Source of the DNA: Ceratothoa steindachneri | Lineage: Eukaryota; Arthropoda; Malacostraca; Isopoda; Cymothoidae | Assembly: GCA_963969495.1 (NCBI GenBank) | Contig: OZ018326.1 | Coordinates: 152,458,306-152,522,305 of the forward strand | Direction: 5' to 3' | Length of the DNA stretch: 64,000 bases | Shown here: piece after piece, positions 1 through 11,799 of the stretch | Layout of the letters: every line of letters starts with the position of its first letter | Numbering within the stretch: position 1 is the first letter of the stretch | Translations under genes and position numbers: made by a program | Notes under the pieces: generated by a model | What the model was told of the DNA's origin: nothing | The model's input: the letters and a program-made list of their open reading frames with translations, nothing else | The model's database searches: none

Positions 1-230
1 TGTAAATTTGAGCAACTAAGTCTTTTGCTTTATTCTGTTGCCTCCATAAAAACCCGCACATATTAAAGGAGGCGATCAGAGAACGATCGGTTCCACATTT
101 TCTTTTATTCCTCATTTTCGCCTCGGTTTAAAGAGACTCTATTTGGTTTGTGTGGTTACCTGTTTCTGGATTGTTTAAAATGGCACAGGTTACTCACTCG
201 AGTAACCGGCCATTCAGTCATCTGGCCGAG

Positions 231-465
231 GAGAAGAAATTGCGCCATAATAAGAAAAAAGACCCAAGAAGTGAAAAAAGAAGAAGAAGAAGAGTAAAAG
301 GAGAAGTATAATAGAAGGATGAGGACAAAAAGAAGAAGAATAGGAAGAGTAGGAGAAAAAGAAGAGACGGAAGAAGAAGAAAAAGAGAAGTAGGGGAGGA
401 GGAGAAATAGAGGAGAGAAACATAGAATAAATAGGAGGAAGAGAAGAAAGGATCGAAGAGTAGGA
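231..465. repeat. Purine-rich low-complexity tract
   Basis: The plus strand is almost entirely A and G for over 200 bases, mostly irregular GAA/GAAGA/GGA units. The complement reads as Ser/Phe/Leu-rich open frames, which are composition artefacts. Such homopurine tracts can adopt triplex structures, but nothing here shows a function. Confidence 0.8.
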
Positions 466-599
466 GAAGCAAGGGCTTGTTAGTATATAAAGTTTTAGTA
501 GATTGTAAATAGATAAATGAAGATCTTCGTTTTCTGTCAGAGAGCGAGAGAGAGACACGTAGGACGGAATGCTATGCATCAATTATAGCAGATTAGCTA

Positions 600-2030
600 A
601 TTTAGTATAGCAGTCGGGCAAAATTCGAGTCGAAAATATACTAATGAGATCGGCTTCTTTTGAAGACACTTAACTTCCGTTCGAATAAAACGTCCCATAT
701 AGCGAGTCTAATTGTAAAAATGGGAGGTTCCGCGAGATGTCGTGAACTGTCTAATATTCACTTCCGGCGGCTCTGTATAAATAGTAAAGTATCAACCTGG
801 GAAAAATTATTATTTTGCCAAGAGGACACGACGCATAAGCTTCTTTCTCTCGTCCTCCCATACCCTAAGAGCCCGAAGACAAGAAAAAAAAGAAAAGAAA
901 AAATTTCCTGATGTAAGCTTCCTAGAGAGGAGACAAACTTATACACTGCTATATTCGAGCCCAGATCCCCCCTCCCCTTTTCCGGCCAAATTCTTCCTCG
1001 ATCCCTACTTTCGAGGCTGACAGTGGTTACTGGAAGACAGGTTCTATCCTCGGTCATAACTTCAAACAGCTGAGTTCTAATCGGCCCTAAGTGCAAACTC
1101 AACCCGTTCCGTTGGAAAGTAATCGATCTCGACGCTATTAAGACCAGTGATTCCTTTGCATTTATCTTTCATGTCCATTAATTTATTTTTGTTTGTACAG
1201 TAGTAAAGATTATTTTATTTGTCCCAGTTTGATATCCAGAACCTCCTAGATAGTTGATTTAATTCTACTAAGTGTAGCTGTTGTCATAAGGAAACTAGTC
1301 ACTCTTACGAGCTTTATTGCAACCCATATTTAAATTGCACCATTCGAGGCAAGGCCCAATTGCAGAGTTGCCCTGCGCGCTATCTGTTATCCTTTCCGGG
1401 ACACGGAAAGCAAACGGAGGTCAGGAGATCTAACTTGACCTACGACATTTTCTGTTTCCCACTCTTTATTTGGAAGCGAATTTTAAATTTCCAAGTGACA
1501 GTGAGAGGATAATAATAATACTGATAATAATATTATTATCTTGATTTTAGAAAACTGAAAAAACATACCAGGTTACTCATTAACTAAACAAAAAAAAATG
1601 TACCTTTTTTTACCAAAGGAGCAGCATCTTCCCTCCTCATTTTGCTCTACTCGTTTTTAGGGGACAATAGATATTTCCTCCTGATAAAGATTAAAATTGA
1701 AAATCTATTTTAGAAATAACTTCGATAAAAATTTCGAATATACCAAAAAAAAAAAAAAAAGAAGCAACCATGGTTAAATTTTCATAACTTTTCTAAACCT
1801 CAATCAATCAATCAATCTCCTATGGCACCCACAGGATCAAAGAGCCGTAATAAACTCTCTCCACTAGTACTTATCCTGAGCCATCTCCTCCAATTCACCA
1901 TCCCAAATATCTCAGGCCTCTCTTTTCATCGTCTTATCCACGTTTCCTTGGTCTACCTCTCCCCCTTCTTCCAGCTGCTCCCCACTTCGGTGCATACTGC
2001 ACATATCGTCCCTCTCGTCTGTAAATGTGT
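600..2030. other. Non-coding stretch, no gene recognised
   Basis: Short open frames occur on both strands, but none shows a known motif. The stretch is AT-rich in places with A-runs near 1745. It contains one copy of a dispersed repeat at about 1505-1740, annotated separately. Confidence 0.5.
1505..1740 (+). repeat. Diverged dispersed repeat, copy 1
   Basis: It begins with a run of AATAATAATA and continues through ACATACCAGGTTACTCATTAA and an A-run. The order of words resembles 4797-4960 (AATAATAATATGATTTT, ACACCAGGCCATTTATTAA, A-run). The two copies lie on either side of the RTE-like fragments. Similarity is by eye and only moderate. Confidence 0.4.
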
Positions 2031-2035
2031 CCCAT

Positions 2036-2930
2036 CTATTTCCATCGCGACAATCTCACATACTCGTCTATCGGTTGTACTTTCGTATTTTCTATAACTC
2101 TCTCATTTGTCACTCTATCCTGCCATCGTATACCTAATATTCTTCTCAACGTTTTATTTTCAAAAGCCAAAAATTTTGCATCTGTGATTGCCGTACTATA
2201 CCACGATTCATGTCCATATATAACAATTGGTCTCACCATACTTTTATACATTTTTATCTTGGCGTGTACTGAAAAATTATTATTATTCCACACAGATTTC
2301 AACATGTCCACTGCTTGCTTAACTTTCCTAATTCTTTCCTCCAACTCATTTTTTAAAGAACCATCCCTTGATACAATCGTACCCAAGTACTTAAAATTTT
2401 CTACTTCATTAACATCCTGATCATTTATTTTGCACACTATCTGGTTTTCCATATTCATGTTTATTATTTCCGTTTTCGCACAATTTATTGTTAATCCTAT
2501 CTTTTTTCCTTCTCTATCTAAACAATCTATTACTCTTTGTATATCTTCACAGCTCTGCAATTAAAACAATATCATCTGCGTAATCGAAATCGGTCAATTT
2601 CATACCTCTCTTCCAAAATATTCCAGTATCGGTTTCCCTTATGACCTTCTTCATTACAAAGTCAATGATCAAAATAAACAGGAAGGGAGAAAGAATTCCA
2701 CCATGAATTACTCCCGATTTAACTTCAAAACTTTCACTAAAACTCCCATCTACCAATACTTGGCAGAAGGTATCTTCATGCACACTTTTGACTATGTCAA
2801 CAAACTTCTGAGGTATTGTATAGTGTCTCATTATTATAAATAGAGCGGCACGTTTTACGCCGTCAGAAGCTTTTTGAAAATCCATGAAACACAGACATAG
2901 TGGCATTTTCTTTTCGTTAGCTTGTTGCAT
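2036..2930 (-). pseudogene. RTE-like non-LTR retrotransposon, RT fragment 1
   Basis: This is the 3' half of a reverse transcriptase from a non-LTR retrotransposon. The reading frame starting at 2930 carries the palm motifs: FMDFQKASDGVKR (first Asp block), a GVIHGGILSPFLF block in place of the usual G-x-x-QGxxLSP, and FDYADDIVL (catalytic YADD). The frame beginning at 2560 continues with NFKYLGTIVSRDGS, VRPIVIYGHESWYS and LRRILGIRWQDRVTN, the usual thumb and C-terminal order of RTE-type elements. The two frames overlap out of phase near 2550, so there is at least one frameshift. The 5' half and endonuclease are absent, typical of 5' truncation. Clade assignment (RTE versus a neighbour) is by motif resemblance only. 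Confidence 0.75.
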
Positions 2931-2934
2931 CAGG

Positions 2935-4797
2935 TGTTTTACAATAAAGATTTGGTCATTGCATCCACGATGACGTCCTCTAGGTGGTCATCGTACCCGT
3001 GGGTTCTCAGGTGGCTGAGGAGGCCCAGTCGCAACCGGCATTGTTTCGCGCACGTCCCTCAGATGGTGCCGGGGGGAAGTTGTTGCCTACGCTCTCGTCG
3101 CTGCTGTTCGTTGTCACGTCGGGTGCTTTCGAACCTCCCGACGTCCGGTGTGCTGCACATCGCCAACCAGGGCGATCACCCGCGGAGTTCTCCCATGAAT
3201 TGACGTTAAGGTTGCATTTCTTCCTGTATGACTTCAATGTATCCTTCCATCGCTTTTTCTGTCCTCCTCTCGCGCGGGCGCCAGTTTGAAGTTCAGAGAA
3301 CAAGACCCGCCGAGGCAGTCTTGTCTCCTCTGGCATCCGAGCGTAGTGCCTTGCCCATCTAAGTTGATGTTTCATTAGGAAGGCCTCGATGCTGATGGAC
3401 TCTGCTTCTTCTAGAACGCTGATGGTTGTTCTTCGTTCTTCCCAGGAAATGTGCAGGATTCTTCGGAGACATCTTTGGTGGAACTGCTCGAGTGACTTCA
3501 CATGACGCCGGTATGTGGTATATATTTCGCCACTGTATAGGAGCACCGTAAGGACCACAGCAATGTATGCCATGACCTTTGTCTTTCTTCTCAGGCCGCT
3601 ATTGTCAAAGACTCTTGACTTTAGTTTCTGCAAGGTTGTTCCAGCATTGTGGAGGCGATCTTCCACTTCCTTTTTGATGTTTGCCTTAGCTGAGAGGTGA
3701 CTGCCATAATACTGGAAGTATTCCACATATTCAAGTTGCTCTCCTTCCACGGAAATTGGAGGAGGGTTGTACCGCCTGGATGGTCTCAGCTGGAATACGA
3801 TTTTGGTCTTCTGCGTATTCATCTTCAGACCAGGTTTTTGTAAGCGTTGTTAAATGCACTCACGGCTGCTTGCATCTCGTCGGTAGATTGTACGATGATC
3901 GCGCAGTCGTCGGCATATTGGAGTTCAGATACGCCTAGTTCTCCGACCTTTGTTCTTGCCTTCAGGCGCTGCAAGTTGAATAGTCCTCCATTCAGTCGGT
4001 AACCTAGCTCCACCGTAGGTAGTAGGTCTCTTTGTGCTAGGTGGACGGCCACAGCCACATAGATATTCAACAGGCTTGGTGCGATCACACAGCCCTGATT
4101 AACCCCTGTCCGGATGTTAAAAGGTTCAGTCTGACTGCCATTGTATTATATTGATGCTGCCATGTCATCATGGACTCTCAAGATACTAAAGCATTTGGAT
4201 GGCTACCCATATTTCTGGAGGATTTTCCATAGAGCCTCGTGGTTTAGTGAATCAAATGTTTTTGTAAGGTCCATAAAGGTTATAAATAGGTCGCTGTCTT
4301 GCTCGCGGCATTTCTCCTGGATCTGAAGGGCAATGAATATCATGTCTGTGTTCTTCGGCAATTGTGGGTAAAAGATCTGCTAAGATGCGTGCCAGAATCC
4401 TTCCAGCAGTCGACAGGAGTGAGATCCCGCGGTAGTTTTCACATACTGATCTGTCCCCTTTCTTAAAGATGGTAACAATGGAAGCGTCTCTAAGGTCGGG
4501 TGGTATTTGTTCAGTCATCCAGATCTGAGTGATAAGTTGATGGAGCCTCGTAATTAGTAGTGAACCACCGCGCTTGAATACCTCTCGGCTGGGATGCCAT
4601 TGGGGCCGCAAGCTTTGTTTGATTTGGTTTTCTGAATGGCGGTTGCCATTTTTACACGCGTGAGTATTCTCCTGAGCTCATCACATGATGTTGGGGCATG
4701 TCTGAATAAATGGTGTCATCGATATCGGCTCAAAGTGCTCCTTTCAGCGTCCTAGGATGGCCTCATCATCCTGGAGGAGTCTCTCCCCATCAGCTGA
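2935..4797 (-). pseudogene. RTE-like non-LTR retrotransposon, RT fragment 2
   Basis: A second, different RT of the same broad type lies directly upstream (minus strand) of fragment 1. Read from 4797 downward it gives ERLLQDDEAILGR, then IVTIFKKGDRSVCENYRGIS (4611-4252 frame), then LGVSELQYADDCAIIVQST (4088-3825), then YFQYYGSHLSAKANIKKEVE and LRRILHISWEERRTT with a final RGGQKKRWKDTLKSYRKK (3822-3007). The order of finger, palm YADD, thumb and C-terminus is preserved, but across at least three reading-frame breaks, with loss around the first Asp motif. The tail after WENSAGDRPGW is rich in Arg, Pro and Ser and may be readthrough. Its end abuts the truncated start of fragment 1 at about 2935. 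Confidence 0.75.
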
Positions 4798-4960
4798 TAA
4801 TAATAATATGATTTTTAAAAAATGCAAAAACACACCAGGCCATTTATTAATTAAGTAAAAAAAAAAACCCCGATTTTTTTCACTTCTTTCCAAAAAATCC
4901 CGTTCTAAAATATAGAGTTATGGAAGATAAGTAATATTAAAATCAAAATTGCCACATATT
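4797..4960 (+). repeat. Diverged dispersed repeat, copy 2
   Basis: Partner of 1505-1740. It starts exactly where the RTE-like reading frame stops being recognisable, so it may be an older repeat interrupted by, or a tail of, the RTE insertions. Confidence 0.35.
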
Positions 4961-6335
4961 TTGTTATATTACATTTTATTTTTAAAAAACTGTCTTTATC
5001 ATAGAATCAACTCTATAATTGACTGTATACGATACAGGGTACAAACTTTGTATGAAATCAAATTTACTGCGCAATAAATGACTGGAAATAATAGGATGAT
5101 ACTTTTACTTTTCATGACTCCATAAAAGTTAGAACTTTATATACATATAATCCCAAATGAAACAAAAATGTAAAGAAATGTTTTATAGTATCATGAAGCC
5201 TTATTAGTTTTCTAAATATTCGTGTAAAAATAAAGTTTGAAAAATAAAAAGTAATTCAGAAATTAGTAATTAAAATGCACGTGATCAAGTCAATTATGAT
5301 AACGCTAAAAGTGCCAAATTCAAGCCAATCATTAGCAATATTTTTTAGCCGTTTTTAAATTCGATTTTATTCTAGTTTATTAACGGAATTTTTTTTTTAA
5401 TAATTCAAATTTACATTTGTTGAAGTTCTTACCAAAAGTTTGTTTAAACTGAAATTTAGACAATCACTACAAATGTTAAATGGCTTAATTCTATTTATCC
5501 TCTAGGCTCAATTTATAAAACAAATACTGCGTGATCAATAGCTCGTACGTCTTAATTAATTATCTTACTTCACGATTATTTTTTATTATATTTTTGCGTT
5601 ATTTTTCATTTGTATTTTCCAGGTGGTTGGACCATTCACAACTTCCGCACCTTTTGCGGAAATGGCCTCACACCGCCCACCATTTTGCACTTCCGCACGG
5701 TACGGAGGTACGAAAGGTGGGCGGAACTTACCCAGCTTGGATCATAGCTCTCCATGGAGGTTATTTCCTTAAAATGAAAAATAAAACCAACGAGAGCATC
5801 CCGCCAGAACGTTTATGAGGAGAGATTTGTAAAGAAAATGAGAGGAGGAAAGTGAAAATGTTTGGAAAGTAAATAGTCAGAAGTTAGCTGCAGCATGGTT
5901 GCTCATGCTACGCCTTTAGTAGATTGTTGCCATTGGCAACTCTGAATTCAAAGCATGCGTGTTGTCTGGCGTCGGTTCTATCTTCTTTTTCTATCCTAGT
6001 AGTCTCAGTTATGCATTGTCTATGAAATAATATAAAACTAATGACTGTTGTCTGGATTTAAGTGATGATTGGGAAAGCTCATGAGAAACAACGGATCAGA
6101 AACAAGTGCAGCTCAAATGTGCGGTTGACTAACATGTTCGATGCTCTAATAGGCGGTTTAACCCGACGTCAACGGTCTATATACCCGGCATTTCACTGGG
6201 AGAAGGTAAGGATTTTAAGATAACGGTGTTTAGTTTTAATATAAATTTTATTTAAATGGTTCTTGAAGGCCTTGTTGTATAATTCCAAGTTTTGCGGAAG
6301 TAAAAAATAACCACCGATTATTTATTATCCCCCGC
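4960..6335. other. AT-rich non-coding stretch
   Basis: No coding motif on either strand. One imperfect 52-bp palindrome lies at 5673-5724 (CCGCCCACC ... GGTGGGCGG with a partly complementary interior). The words ACTTCCGCAC recur beside it at 5641 and 5689. Confidence 0.5.
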
Positions 6336-6339
6336 AACT

Positions 6340-6936
6340 TCAAAACAAAACATGCGTTTCTTAAAGCCCTAACTTCAAACTAACCATGCGTTTCTTAAAG
6401 CCTTAACTTCCAACTAACCATGCGTTTCTTAAAGCCTTTGCCTTCTAAATTAACCATGCGTTTCTTAAAGCTCTAGCCTTCAAAACTAACCATGCGTCTC
6501 TTAAAAACTAACCATGCGTTTCATAATGCCCTAAATTTCAAAACTAACCATGTGTTTCTTAAAGCCCAAACCTTCAAAACATACCATGCGTTTCTTAAAG
6601 CCCTAACTTTAAAAACATACCATGCGTTTCTTAAAGCCCTAACCTCCTAAACTACTCATGCATTTCTTAAAGCCCTAACTTTCAAAACTCTCCATGCATA
6701 TATTAAAACCCTTACCATCTAAACTAACCATGCCTTTCCTAAAGTCCTAACCATCAAAACTGACCATGCGTTTCTTAAATCCCTTACCATCTAAACTAAC
6801 CATACGTTTCCTAAAGTCCTAACCATCAAAACTGAACATGCGTTTCTTAAAACCCTTACCATCTAAACTAACCATGCGTTTCTTAAAGCCCGAACCTTCA
6901 AAACATACTATGAGTTTTTTAAAGCCCTAACCTTCT
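6340..6936 (+). repeat. Minisatellite A, ~36-bp unit, about 17 copies
   Basis: The unit is about AACCATGCGTTTCTTAAAGC followed by CCTAACCTTCAAAACT. The CATGCGTTTCTTAAA word recurs about every 34-38 bp, with variants such as CATGCATTTC, CATACGTTTC and CATGTGTTTC. Copies are diverged, so the array is not newly expanded. Confidence 0.85.
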
Positions 6937-7124
6937 AGCAGTGAAATGCTGTGTACATAGAGTGTTGTAGTTGGGTTAAAGCACATTTTAGATCATCGGA
7001 CATGACTGGGTAACAAAGTGGGAAAGTGTGCGTGAGTGTGCGCATCACCCCTGAGTTTAATTATTTATCCTTATTAAAGCGCCCCCACCCCGCATGTTCC
7101 TGCAATTTTGTTCACCCCACAGTT

Positions 7125-7400
7125 TGCCCCAACCCCTTATATTCTTCCCAGTGTGGCCCTAAACTTGTCTTCTTCCTCCGGTGCGTCCTTACACTTTTCT
7201 TCTTCCTCAACTGTTTCCTTAAACTTTTCTTCTCCCCCCAAAGTGCCCTTACACTTTTCTTCTTCTTCCAGTGTCGTCCACTTTCCTTCCTCCTCCGGTG
7301 GGTCCTACACTTTTCTTCTCCAGTGTGTTCCTGTAATTTTCCTCTTCTTCACTCTATTCCCACATTTTGCTTCTTCCGCTGTGTGTCCCTATATTTTTCC
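7125..7400 (+). repeat. Pyrimidine-rich minisatellite
   Basis: Diverged units of roughly 33-36 bp built on CTTACACTTTTCTTCTTCCTC plus a GTGTG/GTGCGTC spacer. The two long plus-strand open frames across it are Ser/Phe/Leu/Pro-rich and are best explained by composition. Confidence 0.6.
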
Positions 7401-7508
7401 ATTGATTTTCCTCTTTCAAAAGAAAGACAAAATCAAAATTCGAACCAAGACAGAATCAAAAGATGGAGTCGCTTCGAATCTTTGGTGGAAATGTGATATG
7501 TCGGAGGC

Positions 7509-7625
7509 CTCGCTATTCGAGTGGATCTGCCCGCCTAGGTACCAGGTTCGAATGCCGGTGAGAGCAGCGGACACAAATGCACTCCGTCGCTTGCAGGGGG
7601 CAGCCGCCAAAGAGTCGATACGTTG
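7509..7625 (+). repeat. Possible tRNA-derived SINE head
   Basis: TATTCGAGTGG (7514-7524) resembles a pol III A box and GGTTCGAATGC (7545-7555) matches a B box. Spacing is shorter than in a standard tRNA. There is no complete cloverleaf and no clear tail, so this is only a candidate. Confidence 0.3.
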
Positions 7626-7639
7626 AGTCTGAGTTACGC

Positions 7640-8310
7640 ACGCAGACAGTTCCGGCCACGTATATTACCACATACTAGCCAACCACAACACCGCTTTTTT
7701 CCATCTTCTCTTCGTACAAACAAAATATCAGTCTTCGGTCTCGGAACCTGCCGATAGGGTTTTCATTTCCACACTCCCTTCATATGAGGCGGGTGGCCCT
7801 ACCTTGGGCCACGAGCGGTTCTCTACTCGCAGTTTGGTCTAAGGAAATCGAAGTCTAGGGAAGTCAACCCCCTCTTTCCACGATCAACGCCTTTCATTTT
7901 TTTCCCATTTCACTTTTAACTTCTCTCCACTTCTCTGTTGAGAAGGGGAGGGGGAATTTGCGGAGGTGGGAGGGTCCCCGAAGATGGGACGAAAAGGGGA
8001 TGGGTTGCCCATTAGGTCACGCTATTCCTTCACCCACTTCTTCTTCTACTCCATGGCGCCAAAGGGATTTCCAGCTTTTGTCTCTCTGATTTTTATGTAG
8101 ATTTCATTTTATATCGTCGTAAGACCTCCTACACGATGGGAGGAGGAGAGGGGTGACACAATTCACTAACACGCCTTGAGTTCAGTAAATTAAGGGTGGG
8201 GGGCACTAAAGAACATAAAAGGAGGCTTGGCAAATCTAATTCACTCAAAAGGAAGACCCATTCCGAGTCTTCCAGAATTGCGCTCTTGCTCTCACTTCTC
8301 TGGGATTATT
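7640..8310. other. Non-coding stretch, nothing recognised
   Basis: Contains G-rich runs around 7940-8010. I see no gene, TE motif or repeated unit here. Confidence 0.4.
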
Positions 8311-8319
8311 GCTTTCATT

Positions 8320-8440
8320 CCTAGGGATTTATTCCTTTCTTTCCAATGCATTTTTCCCTTCTTTCCTATAGATTTATTAACTTCTTTCCTATGCTTTTAT
8401 TCCCTTCTTTTGTATGGATTTATATCCTTCTTTCCAATAG
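8320..8440 (+). repeat. Minisatellite B, minor array (~23-bp unit)
   Basis: Units of TTCTTTCCTATGGATTTATTCCC type, about five diverged copies. The same unit forms the larger array at 9765-10115. Confidence 0.75.
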
Positions 8441-8444
8441 TGTC

Positions 8445-9760
8445 GAGGGTTTAGTGAGTGGGTAATCCCAGTGCCACTTCCTGGACATATATTTTATTAC
8501 CACACCGAAGTGAAGCGGAGGTGAAGCGTATCCAATATACCTACCGTAGCCACTTCCGGTGAATAAGAATAACCCCGGTGCGTCCCTTTTGATAAAAATT
8601 AAGATGATGCTCCCCTGAGTGTGTCCCCACTCAGTAAAAACCAATCATGGATGGATCGGTGTAATATTGAGATTTAAGCCGAGTGGATTGCTTAATAATT
8701 GCCAAAGGATAATCTAAAATAGTTAAACACACATATACAAAAATAATCTTTAATGTACATGAATTTGAAATAAGCAACAGCGTATATAAATATAAATAGG
8801 ATTAATCTTGCACTGAATAAATAAGTCTACAAAATGTCGTGGGGATTACTTGCAAATTACTCACTAGGGTGCTTGCATCTTAATGGCACCAGACAGAACG
8901 AATGGAATATTATTATTGAGTTAAACACTGAATTAAGTAAGCACTTCTAATACTCGAAGTTATGGGCCCGGGGTGGGAATTCTAGTTCACAAATAAACTG
9001 TTGAAGTTAGGAGAGGGGATAATTCAATTAACGATACCTTTGAGTTCGTAAGTATTTTTGAAAGTGACGGTGAATATCTTCTTCTGGTGACGATGATCAC
9101 ACCTAGTCTGGCCGTCCGAAGTTACCGAATGAGAAAGTAATCCTAGACCGGTGATATAATGATCCTATGCCGGATCACGAAGGTGAGCCAAACGGTGATT
9201 TAAATCGGACTTCTTCCTCGAAGTACCTGTCCGATTATTCGGCTCCTGGAGTGGGTAGCCAAAACCAATTACCTAGCTACGTCTAGGGTAATCCGCAGAG
9301 TGAGGTCCTGTGTAACCTCAGACTCTGAAGGGGGGAGGGGATGTCTGCGATAAGTTTGGCACCTACTCGTACCGTGACGGCAACAACCAATTCCCCGAGA
9401 AGTTCCTTCCTTGCAGCGGGCGAACGGTTTCCTTTGTGGAACGAGCTCTACACACTCGACGTAGATCCAAGATCTTTTGCCCGAATCCAGGGAGAAGTTT
9501 TCCTTTTATTTCCCTCGCGAGCAGAAATCGAGAGAGAGCACCGAATTCTCGTAAAATCCGTATCGCCGTGCGAAATACCTTTTTTCATCTCTGGGCAGAC
9601 AGTATGTTTTCACGCCTTCGAGCCATCTCGGAGTTTACGATGGCGCGAAAAAGGGCAACAGAGAATTCGAAGCGACTGGGACATTTAGAAATACGGGAGG
9701 GGCACGCAGCTTGTGTCGGAGTATTTCTGCGTACACTTATGTACGCGGTATTTGGACTTC
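8445..9760. other. Non-coding stretch between two arrays of the same minisatellite
   Basis: Open frames of up to 217 codons start at 9341-9436 and run into the minisatellite. They show no known motif, and their Leu/Phe/Pro-rich ends are array translation. CCACTTCCTGG and CCACTTCCGGTG recur at about 8475 and 8550. Confidence 0.4.
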
Positions 9761-9764
9761 TGCA

Positions 9765-10115
9765 TATAGATTTATTCCCTTATTTACTATGGATTTATTC
9801 CCTTCTTTTCAATGGATTTATTCCCTTCTTTCCTATAGATTTATTTCCTTCTTTCCTATGCATTTATTTCCTTCTTTCCTATGGATTTATTCCCTTCTAT
9901 TCTCATGGATTTATTCCCTTCTTTCCTAAGTATTTATTCGCTTCATTCTCATGGATTTATTACCTTCTTTTCTATAGGTTTATTCCCTTCTTTCCTAAGT
10001 ATTTATTCGCTTCATTCTCATGGATTTATTACCTTCTTTTCTATAGGTTTATTCCCTTCTTTCCTATGTATTTATTCTCTTATTTCTAATGCATTTATTC
10101 CCTTCTTTCCTACGC
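9765..10115 (+). repeat. Minisatellite B, main array with 69-bp higher-order unit
   Basis: About 15 units of a ~23-bp repeat (ATTTATTCCCTTCTTTCCTA type). A block of three units, starting at TTTCCTAAGTATTTATTCG, is repeated with a 69-bp period (9922 and 9991), showing recent local duplication. Three plus-strand frames are open through the array only because the unit lacks stops. Confidence 0.85.
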
Positions 10116-10119
10116 GATT

Positions 10120-11540
10120 TTCGCATAGGAAACATCCTTAACTTTCCTCCTCAAAAGCCTTTTCTGTCGGTTGTGAATCGAACCTTTGCTTGAGACTCAG
10201 CGAAGCGCCCACTTTCTCGAAGTTCATCTTTTATATGCTAAACGGAATCTTCAAACTCCATTCCTCTTTTGACGATTTGCTTGTTTCAACAGGGAAATCA
10301 GAATGGAGGGGGTAGGGGTATTCAGATAAAGTCTCCTGCATGACTTGAAGAGTCTTGCTCGACTGACTTCATGAATTATTCCCTGTAGAAACCTTCTCGA
10401 GGAGTGGAGGTGAAATCTTTAACTCCAAAATACCAACTAACTAATGAGGGAGAGTGGGCGTCTGCTACTCCCATGAGGACGAGATAGATGAACTGAATGT
10501 GTCAGAGAAATCCGCCACCTCGCTTTTCGCCCACGACCAATTTCGGACTCAACACCCAGAGAAGTACATATATTGAAGAAACGGAAAAATGCCATAGTAT
10601 AATACACTAGACCAAAACACAGGTCTATTTCTTACCTTTTCGCTCTTAATAAACAAATCATGTCTCTCCTTTTGTCTTTCATGCATTCAGCTTTTTTTGC
10701 GGGGGGGGGGGGCTTGTTTCCTCCAGTACTTGACCCTGCAATGTAAACTTGATCCCACTATACCATAAATCCAATGGTCTTCAGCAGTATGTGGTCATGA
10801 AGGTTTCTTTGCATTGGATATCAAACTACAAATTAATTTTTGATTGAGTTTGGTGTGGTTATTCAAATCCTTCCTTATCTTTTTTCGATAAATTTTCTTT
10901 TTCCTGAGTTCCAGGAAAGCCATGTCACAAGTTGCTCACAGTTTGTTATTCCAATCGGCCAAGCTAACCCTGCGTACTTTCCCTCTCGTCAGCTAACTCC
11001 AGTGTCTTTTCAACGCTAACGCACGTGGTTAGATCGCGAATATGGTTCTTCCAAGCATTTTCACTTCCATCTCATACAACTTTCTTGATAGATCTCCTTG
11101 CAAACTCTTTGGCCGAGATGGCCCTCGTTGGTTTTCCCTACTTAGTTTTAAGTAACAAACAAACAACAGCAAAAATTCTCCCGTCTTCTTTCTTAATTCA
11201 TTTAGCAATTAGCGATCGTCTCATCGAGAAATAAATTCAAAGTAATCTATTGGGTTTTATGTCCTCTTTCTTACAAAGAATCCCCGCAATGAAGATGCTT
11301 ACCGCCTTTGTGATAATAATAAGGCAATTGTGAAAATTAGGTCAAACCATGGAGGTTGAAAATAAAAGAAAAATAAATTAAAGATGCATTTTATTTTGTT
11401 ATAGAGGTAAAGTAGTATGGTCGCAAATCAAGAAGTCCATCATTGCTCAGACGAAATGAGAGAATTTACAGATTGACTGATCAGTAACGAATGGTTGAAC
11501 CAATGTGGGAGTTGCCGATAAAGCCATCCCTTATTGGCAA
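10120..11540. other. Non-coding stretch, nothing recognised
   Basis: No coding or TE motif found. A run of ten or more G occurs near 10700. Confidence 0.4.
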
Positions 11541-11546
11541 TAAATC

Positions 11547-11790
11547 TCATTGGACACATTTATTTATGACTGATTTAAGTAGAATCGTGTTAATATTAAT
11601 AGGAATAGCATTCGAGCGAAGGACCACCTTGTTTACAAAAATATTATCCAACACGTTCGTGTAAAATCGTTTCTCTTTTAACTTCAACACATTTCTTCTA
11701 ACTATTCTTTCTTCTACCAAGGTTAAGGATAAATTTGCATCTATATTATCAACTCCTTTAAAATTTTCAATGTCATTCGTTCTCTATGCA
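11547..11790 (-). pseudogene. CR1-like non-LTR retrotransposon, C-terminal fragment
   Basis: The complement of 11790-11547 reads as one open stretch: DIENFKGVDNIDANLSLTL, then LKLKEKRFYTNVLDNIFVNK, VVLRSNAIPIN, and a stop after NKCVQ. This is the conserved C-terminal pattern that follows the RT in CR1-type elements (FKGxDN..., RxxxLKLxKxR..TN...NxFxNRVVxxWNxLP). Nothing upstream (higher coordinates) is recognisable, so it is a short 5'-truncated copy. It belongs to the same broad clade as 33952-36540, 48900-49088 and 53140-53705, but its sequence is clearly diverged from them. Confidence 0.6.
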
Positions 11791-11799
11791 ATTTTCTAC

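Noticed and set aside
218..582. Minus-strand Leu/Phe/Ser-rich frames that look like membrane proteins
   Set aside because: They are translations of a purine-rich low-complexity tract.
7026..7626. Plus-strand frames of 156 and 172 codons
   Set aside because: Pyrimidine-rich tandem repeat translated in two frames; no domain.
9341..10141. Overlapping plus-strand frames of up to 217 codons with hydrophobic repeats
   Set aside because: The C-terminal halves are minisatellite B in three frames; the N-terminal parts show no motif.
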